Below are positions 4,826 to 9,721 of a DNA stretch of 9,721 nucleotides, one piece after another. Numbering within the stretch: position 1 is the stretch's first letter; each line of letters opens with the position of its first letter. The stretch lies in NCBI GenBank assembly GCA_016789625.1, contig JAEUQS010000447.1, positions 1-9,721 of the forward strand, read 5' to 3'. A program made the translations under genes and the position numbers. Source of the DNA: Acidobacteriota bacterium. Lineage in GTDB: Bacteria > Acidobacteriota > Thermoanaerobaculia > UBA5066. Under the pieces are notes generated by a model. That model saw only the letters and a program-made list of their open reading frames with translations, was not told the origin of the DNA and did not search any database.

Positions 4826-6721
4826 CTACAGCTCGACCTGGATCCCCAGCTCCACGACGCGGTTCGGCGGGATGCCGAAGAACTGCGAGGCCGTCGTCGC
4901 GTTCTTGGACATCCAGGCGAAGAGGCGCTCCCGCCAGAGCGCCATCCCGGGTCTCGAGGTCGCGAGGAGCGTCTCGCGGCCCAGGAAGTACGTCACCTGC
5001 ATCGGATCGAACTTGAGCCCTTCGATCTGGAGCGAGGCCAGCGCGTTCGGGATGTTCGGGATCTCCATGAACCCGTACGACATCGTGATGCGCCAGAAGC
5101 CGCTCCCGAGCGGCTTGATCTCGTAGCGGTCCGCGAGCTCGACCGAAGGGATCTCCTCGGTCGTCACGGTGAGGAGCACGACCTTCTCGTGGATCACCTT
5201 GTTGTGCTTCAGGTTGTGGAGGAGGGCCGGCGGGATGCCCTCGGGCGAGCGGTCCAGGAACACGGCCACGCCGGGAACCCGCAGCGGCTTCCTCACGGCG
5301 AGGCTCTGCATGAAGACGTCGTCCGGCAGGGTCTCGCCCGTGAGCCGGTTCGCGAGGATGGACCGTCCGGTCTTCCACGTCGTCATGAGCCCGAAGAGGC
5401 CGAGCGCCATGAGGAGGGGTACCCAGCCGCCCTGGTGGATCTTCACGGCGTTCGCGCCGAAGAACGCGAGGTCCACGAACAGGAAGAACGCGGTCAGCGA
5501 GCCGGCCTTGAAGAGGCTCCAGCCCCACACCTCGCGCGAGACGAAGTAGAGGAGCAGCGTCGTGATGACCATGGTCGTCGTCACGGCGATGCCGTAGGCC
5601 GCGGCGATGTTGCTCGAAGTCTTGAACCCGAGCGTCAGGGCGATACAGCTCGCCATCAGGAAGTAGTTCACGGCCGGGATGTAGATCTGCCCGATGTGGC
5701 TTTCGGAGGTGTGCTCGATGCCGAGCCGCGGACAGTAATTGAGCTGGATGGCCTGCCGCGTCAGCGAGAAGGCTCCGGAGATGAGCGCCTGCGACGCGAT
5801 CACCGCGGCCAGCGTCGCGAGGACCACGAGCGGGTAGAGAGCCCAGTCCGGCGCTGCGCGAAAGAACGGGTTCTCCGCCGTCCCCGGGTGGGTGAGGAGG
5901 AGGGCGCCCTGCCCCTGGTAGTTCAGGATGAGCGGTCCGAGCACGATGCCGAACCAGGCATGCCGGATGGGCTTGATCCCGAAGTGGCCCATGTCGGCAT
6001 ACAGGGCCTCGCCTCCCGTGATCACGAGGAACACCGAGCCCAGGATCAGGAAGCCCGGCAGGCCGTGATCGGCGAAGAAGCGGATGGCCCACACCGGGCT
6101 CAGCGACTGGAGGATCGCGGGGTGATCGAGGATGCGGTAGACGCCGATCACGGCGATCGAGCCGAACCAGGTGAGCATGATCGGCCCGAACATCCGGCCC
6201 ACCTTCTCGGTACCGCGGCTCTGCACGAGGAAGAGGCCGATCAGGATGCCGATCGTGATGGGCACGACGTAGGGCGTGAAGAACGGCGTCGCGACCTGGA
6301 GGCCCTCCACGGCGCTGAGCACCGAGATCACGGGCGTGATCATTCCGTCGCCGTACAGGAGCGCGCAGCCGAAGAGGCCGAGGAGGATCAGCTCCTTGCG
6401 CTCACGGGTGCCCCGGCGCGCGCGGGGCTTGACGAGCGACATGAGGGCCATGATTCCGCCCTCGCCCCGGTTGTCGGCCCGCATGACGATGCTGATGTAC
6501 TTGTACGAGACGACGAGCGTCATCGACCAGAAGATGAGGGAGAGAACCCCGAAGACGTTGGCTTCGTTCACGGGGATCGCATGGTGGCCGTGGAAGCACT
6601 CGCGCAGCGCGTAGAGGGGGCTCGTTCCGATGTCTCCGTACACGACCCCGAGGGCACCGAGGGTGAGAAGGCGGAGCGCCTTGCCGGTGGGCTCCGCCTT
6701 GGGCTCTGGCGGGTGGGTCAC
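4826..6721 (-). CDS. kup: Kup-type low-affinity potassium transporter
   Basis: This is a 631-residue inner-membrane K+ transporter (KUP/HAK/KT family, probable K+/H+ symport), full length for the family. About 12 membrane segments occupy residues 14-450, followed by a cytosolic tail of about 180 residues. Signature elements are G-V-V-Y-G-D-I-G-T-S-P-L-Y-A (25-38), Y-G-D-G-M-I-T-P (123-130) and G-G-E-A-L-Y-A-D-M-G-H-F-G (236-248). The start is GTG 6721-6719, which overlaps the stop of the M2 peptidase gene as GTGA. No good ribosome site is visible, so it is probably translated by coupling to that gene. The next in-frame Met is about 80 residues in, past the signature, which excludes a later start. 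The pairing with a secreted peptidase is unusual, and a functional link is not evident. Confidence 0.96.
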   Translation of the reverse strand: MTHPPEPKAEPTGKALRLLTLGALGVVYGDIGTSPLYALRECFHGHHAIPVNEANVFGVLSLIFWSMTLVVSYKYISIVMRADNRGEGGIMALMSLVKPRARRGTRERKELILLGLFGCALLYGDGMITPVISVLSAVEGLQVATPFFTPYVVPITIGILIGLFLVQSRGTEKVGRMFGPIMLTWFGSIAVIGVYRILDHPAILQSLSPVWAIRFFADHGLPGFLILGSVFLVITGGEALYADMGHFGIKPIRHAWFGIVLGPLILNYQGQGALLLTHPGTAENPFFRAAPDWALYPLVVLATLAAVIASQALISGAFSLTRQAIQLNYCPRLGIEHTSESHIGQIYIPAVNYFLMASCIALTLGFKTSSNIAAAYGIAVTTTMVITTLLLYFVSREVWGWSLFKAGSLTAFFLFVDLAFFGANAVKIHQGGWVPLLMALGLFGLMTTWKTGRSILANRLTGETLPDDVFMQSLAVRKPLRVPGVAVFLDRSPEGIPPALLHNLKHNKVIHEKVVLLTVTTEEIPSVELADRYEIKPLGSGFWRITMSYGFMEIPNIPNALASLQIEGLKFDPMQVTYFLGRETLLATSRPGMALWRERLFAWMSKNATTASQFFGIPPNRVVELGIQVEL

Positions 6722-8565
6722 TTCCAACCCACGGGCTCTTTCGCGAGCTCCTTGTCGAGCCACGCCGAGAGCGGCGCGAAGTAGTCGAGGATGGCGGTCG
6801 CGTCCATCTGCCGCTGGCCGGTGAGCGCCTCGAGCGCGTCGGGCCAGGGCTTGCTGGCGCCCATCTCGAGCATCTTCGCGAACTTCGCCCCCGCGGCCTT
6901 GCTGCCGTACACGGAGCAGCGGTGGAGCGGCTGCGTGCAGCCGGCTTCCTTGGCGAGGGCGCGATGGAACTGGAACTGCAGGATGTGCGCGAGGAAGTAG
7001 CGCATGTACGGCGTGTTGGCCGACACATGGTACTTGGCGCCCGGATCGAAGTCCTTCTCGCTCCGCGCGACCGGAGCCGCGACGCCCTGGTACGAGCGCA
7101 CGAGGTCCCACCAGGCGGCGTTGTACCGGCTCTCGGGGATCTGGCCCGAGAAGACTCCCCAGCGCCACTTGTCGATCAGGAGCCCGAACGGCAGGAAGGA
7201 AACCTTCTGGAGCGCCTGGTTGAGGAGGAGGCCCGTGTCCTTCGAGGCGTCGGGCTCCTTCTCGATGAAGCCCAGCTTCTTCAGGTACGAGGGCGTGATC
7301 GAGAGCGCGATGGCGTCGCCGATCGCCTCGTGGAAGCCGTCGTTGGCACCGTCCCGGAAGAACGGCGGCAGCTTGTTGCCCGCCCGCTGGTAGAAGTTGT
7401 GCCCGAGCTCGTGATGGATGGTCACGAAGTCCTCGGCGTTCACCTGGATGCACATCTTGATCCGCAGGTCGTCCACCTGATCGAGGTTCCAGGCGCTCGC
7501 GTGGCAGACCACCTCGCGGTCTTTGGGCTTCACGAAGAGGGACCGCTCCCAGAACGTCTGCGGGAGCGGCGCGAAGCCCAGCGACGTGAAGAAGCCCTCG
7601 CCCACCTTCACCATGGCGCGGGCGTCGAGCTTCTTCTCCTTGAGGATGGCATTCAGGTCGTAGCCGGGATCCACGCCCTTGGGGGCGAGGAGCGGGTAGA
7701 CGTTCTCCCAGCTCTGGGCCCACATGTTGCCGAGGAGGTGCGCGGGGATGGGTCCGTCCGCGGGCACGGCCGCCTTGCCGTAGGTCTCGCGGAGCTTCAT
7801 GCGCGTGTAGGCGTGGAGCTTCAGGTAAAGGGGCTTCACCTGCTCCCAGAGGCGGTCGCACTCCTTCGCGAAGTCGTCGGCCGGCATGTCGTACTTGGCC
7901 CGCCACATCGCGCCCGTGTCGGTGAAGCCCATCTCGCGGGAGGCCTTGTTCGAGAGCGTCACGAAGCGGGCGTAGTCGGCCCGCATGGGCGGCGACACGG
8001 TGCGCCAGCCCTTCCAGGCGTCGAGGAGCTTTTCGGCATCGCGGCTCTCGGCCAGGATGTTCGAGAGGGCCGTGAGGTCGAGCGGCTCGGTGGCGCCTGC
8101 TGCGGCTCCGGGCGTACCGCCCTCCGCACCCGCCGGCGTGTACTTGCCCTTGCCGTACGTGGACTGGAGGCGCGTGAGGAGGAGCGAGAGCTCTTCGCTC
8201 TCCTTCGGGTCCTCCGGGGCCGGAGCCACGAGCCCGAGACGCAGCTTCTCGAGCTTGCGGGCGTCCTCCGGGGAGAGAGCCACGCCGTCGAACCGCCGGG
8301 ACGCCTTGGCGTAGCGCGCCCACGCGACGGCGAGCCGCTCGCCCGCCCGGGCCGCCAGCGCATCCGTGTCGTCGGTGATGAACGTGGCGTTCACCCAGTT
8401 GGCGCGCTCGGCCTCGATGCCCAGCTCGAGGAGCTCCTGCTCGGCATCGGTGAGAAAGGCATGGGCCTCGGCGGCGGTGAGCTTGACCTCAGCCACTGCG
8501 GCCCGCGTGACGAGAGGAGACAGGGCGGCACAGGCCGCGACGGCGAGCGTCCGGATTTTCAGCAT
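6718..8565 (-). CDS. Secreted ACE-like dipeptidyl carboxypeptidase (peptidase M2)
   Basis: This is a 615-residue homologue of angiotensin-converting enzyme, which removes C-terminal dipeptides. It has an N-terminal signal peptide (M-L-K-I-R, then a hydrophobic stretch, with an A-V-A-type cleavage region near 22-25), so it is exported. The zinc site is H385-E386-L-G-H389 with third ligand E413 in F-H-E-A-I-G-D. The family's K511, H513, Y520 and Y523 are all present, as are the C-H-A-S-A-W segment (354-359), W-R-W-G-V-F (467-472) and R522, equivalent to a chloride-binding Arg of ACE. Length equals one ACE domain. A Gly/Ala/Pro-rich insert at about 138-160 looks like a surface loop. The start is ATG 8565 with GAGG close upstream. 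The gene lies 72 bases after the MFS gene and overlaps kup. All catalytic residues are intact, so an active enzyme is expected; the natural peptide is unknown. Confidence 0.96.
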   Translation of the reverse strand: MLKIRTLAVAACAALSPLVTRAAVAEVKLTAAEAHAFLTDAEQELLELGIEAERANWVNATFITDDTDALAARAGERLAVAWARYAKASRRFDGVALSPEDARKLEKLRLGLVAPAPEDPKESEELSLLLTRLQSTYGKGKYTPAGAEGGTPGAAAGATEPLDLTALSNILAESRDAEKLLDAWKGWRTVSPPMRADYARFVTLSNKASREMGFTDTGAMWRAKYDMPADDFAKECDRLWEQVKPLYLKLHAYTRMKLRETYGKAAVPADGPIPAHLLGNMWAQSWENVYPLLAPKGVDPGYDLNAILKEKKLDARAMVKVGEGFFTSLGFAPLPQTFWERSLFVKPKDREVVCHASAWNLDQVDDLRIKMCIQVNAEDFVTIHHELGHNFYQRAGNKLPPFFRDGANDGFHEAIGDAIALSITPSYLKKLGFIEKEPDASKDTGLLLNQALQKVSFLPFGLLIDKWRWGVFSGQIPESRYNAAWWDLVRSYQGVAAPVARSEKDFDPGAKYHVSANTPYMRYFLAHILQFQFHRALAKEAGCTQPLHRCSVYGSKAAGAKFAKMLEMGASKPWPDALEALTGQRQMDATAILDYFAPLSAWLDKELAKEPVGWK

Positions 8566-8576
8566 GGGTCCTCGTT

Positions 8577-8600
8577 GCCGAAGGCTCGAAGCTCTTCGGC
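8577..8600 (-). terminator. Hairpin between the MFS and M2 peptidase genes
   Basis: On the minus strand GCCGAAG (8600-8594) pairs with CTTCGGC (8583-8577), and GCT (8592-8590) with AGC (8586-8584) around a TCG loop, leaving one bulged A. It starts 37 bases past the MFS stop and ends about 5 bases before the GAGG ribosome site of the peptidase gene. There is no U tract. It may be a weak terminator or a leader structure affecting peptidase translation. No clear promoter was found in 8566-8637. Confidence 0.35.
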
Positions 8601-8637
8601 CGTTGGTTCTGCGCGTGGCGCATGCGGGAGCGGAATC

Positions 8638-9721
8638 TTACGCGCCTCGGGCGACCTTGCCCGGCAGACGGAAGAAGAGGAGCGCCGAAAGGGTCCCGAG
8701 GGCGAAGCAGCACGCCCAGAGCGGACCCGGCCCGAACCGGGCGAAGACGAGCGTCCCGAGCCACGGCCCGAGCCCGAAGGCCGCGTTGAACGTCATGGAG
8801 TAGAGGCCCATGTATTCGCCGCGCCGCTCATCGGGCGAGCTGTCGGCCACGAAGGCGGCGAGGGACGGCAGGAGGATCATCTCGCCGAACGTCCACACGA
8901 CGACCGTCCCCGCGATCGCCCAGAGCGTCGTGGCGAACGCGAGAAGGCCGAACCCGGCGCCGATGAGGAGCGCCCCGAGCGCGAGCGAGGCCCGATGCGA
9001 CACCGCGTGCATCGCCGCGTTGAGCGGGACCTCCACGACCACGATGATCAGCGTGTTGAGCGTGAAGAGGAGCCCGTAGTACCTCTCCGAAAAGCCCAGA
9101 TCCCGCACGAGGTAGAGCGGCATCGTGGACTCCCCCTGGAAGAACACGAACGTCACGGGCATCAGGGCGAGGAGAAACACGAGGAAGAGCGGATCCCGGA
9201 GCGCGGGCAGCGTCTTCACGGGCTCCGGCGCCTCTGGGTCGCGGGTCGCGGCCGCGAGCCCCGACAGGCCCCCGAGGAAGAGCAGCACACAGCCCGCGAG
9301 GAGCGAGGACGTCCCGTTCACGCGGAAGATGCTCGCGAAGGAGTGCTCCACCAGGAAGCCCGCCGTGGCGGGGCCGATGCTCATCCCGAGGTTGATCGCG
9401 AGCCGGTTCACGGCGAAGGCGGTCTTCCGCGTCTCGGGCGTCGAGACGGACGAGATGGCCGAGAGCGCCGCGGGCCGGAACGGCTCGTTCACGAGCGCGA
9501 AGAGGAACGTGACGAAGAGGAGCGACTCGAGGCTCCGCGCGTAGGGGAAGCCCCAGAGCACGACGGCGGAGAGGAACAGCGAGGCGACGAGGAGCCGCCC
9601 GGGACCGAGGCGGTCCGAGAGCCGGCCCGCGAGGGGCGCCACGACGACGGCCGTCGCGCCGTACACGAGGAGCGTGAGGCCGGCACGGTCTGCCGAGAGC
9701 CCCAGGTCGCGCGTGACGTAG
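8638..9721 (-). CDS. Major facilitator superfamily transporter (5' end missing)
   Basis: The reading frame is open to the window edge, and 360 residues are visible. The first (Y-V-T-R-D-L-G) belong to the loop after TM1, so only the N-terminus and TM1 appear to be missing. The loop between TM2 and TM3 carries the MFS motif-A sequence G-R-L-S-D-R-L-G-P-G-R. About eleven hydrophobic helices follow, split by a charged central loop rich in Asp, Glu and Pro. The second half has an equivalent Y-L-V-R-D-L-G-F-S element, reflecting the two-fold internal repeat of MFS proteins. It resembles drug or metabolite efflux carriers of the DHA1 type, but the substrate cannot be deduced. GTG 9666 is an internal codon, not the start, because coding sequence continues upstream. 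The stop is TAA 8640-8638. The M2 peptidase gene follows 72 bases downstream. Confidence 0.9.
   Translation of the reverse strand, partial: YVTRDLGLSADRAGLTLLVYGATAVVVAPLAGRLSDRLGPGRLLVASLFLSAVVLWGFPYARSLESLLFVTFLFALVNEPFRPAALSAISSVSTPETRKTAFAVNRLAINLGMSIGPATAGFLVEHSFASIFRVNGTSSLLAGCVLLFLGGLSGLAAATRDPEAPEPVKTLPALRDPLFLVFLLALMPVTFVFFQGESTMPLYLVRDLGFSERYYGLLFTLNTLIIVVVEVPLNAAMHAVSHRASLALGALLIGAGFGLLAFATTLWAIAGTVVVWTFGEMILLPSLAAFVADSSPDERRGEYMGLYSMTFNAAFGLGPWLGTLVFARFGPGPLWACCFALGTLSALLFFRLPGKVARGA

Noticed and set aside
4284..6092. A 602-codon frame ending in the C58-like protein
   Set aside because: The portion above 4775 is a shifted reading of kup. ATG 4775 with its own ribosome site is the true start.
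4826..8323. A continuous reading frame of 1165 codons covering kup and most of the M2 peptidase gene
   Set aside because: Only the part from 6721 down is Kup. The upstream part is a shifted reading of the M2 gene, rich in Arg/Gly/Pro with no motif. It is an out-of-frame GC artefact, not a fusion.
1..9721. CRISPR arrays, tRNA/rRNA genes, insertion sequences, attachment sites
   Set aside because: No regularly spaced repeats, no clover-leaf or rRNA-like segments, no transposase or terminal inverted repeats were seen. No gene-free stretch exceeds about 180 bases.

Overview
This is a GC-rich bacterial window with nine protein genes, all on the minus strand, so it reads biologically from 9721 down to 1. 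It contains no tRNA, rRNA, CRISPR array or insertion sequence that I can see. The mix of genes suggests a GC-rich Gram-negative-type environmental bacterium: an ACE-like M2 dipeptidase with a signal peptide, Kup, archaemetzincin, a haem-motif sensor kinase with an NtrC-type regulator, and a Tat-exported protein. Acidobacteriota, or a deltaproteobacterial or myxobacterial lineage, would fit. That is a guess from gene content, not a measured assignment.

Region A (9721-4284) holds transport and peptidase genes. An MFS transporter, cut by the window edge, is followed by a secreted ACE-like M2 peptidase and then by the potassium transporter Kup. Kup starts on a GTG inside the peptidase stop codon (GTGA overlap). 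A 163-residue protein follows 50 bases later; I read it as a compact papain-fold cysteine peptidase of the YopT/AvrPphB (C58) type.

Region B (4174-644) is a tight three-gene signalling operon. It encodes a membrane histidine kinase whose extracytoplasmic sensor carries two c-type haem motifs, an archaemetzincin zinc protease, and a sigma-54-dependent NtrC-family response regulator. The protease gene overlaps both neighbours (GTGA with the kinase, 8 bases with the regulator). The kinase appears to start on a non-standard ATC codon behind a strong Shine-Dalgarno sequence.

Region C (643-1) is probably the target of that system. Directly after the regulator gene lies a repeat- and dyad-rich segment, then a near-consensus sigma-54 promoter (480-495). 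The promoter faces a small operon: an 88-residue five-cysteine protein, a 32-residue single-span membrane protein with a perfect Shine-Dalgarno, and a gene starting with a twin-arginine signal that runs off the window.

Working model (inference): the haem-bearing kinase senses a redox or gas signal and phosphorylates the regulator. The regulator then switches on, through sigma-54, the adjacent operon for a small cysteine protein, a mini membrane subunit and an exported (probably redox) protein. The archaemetzincin made between the two signalling partners is the unexplained component. This signalling, protease and sigma-54 cassette is the most interesting part of the window.
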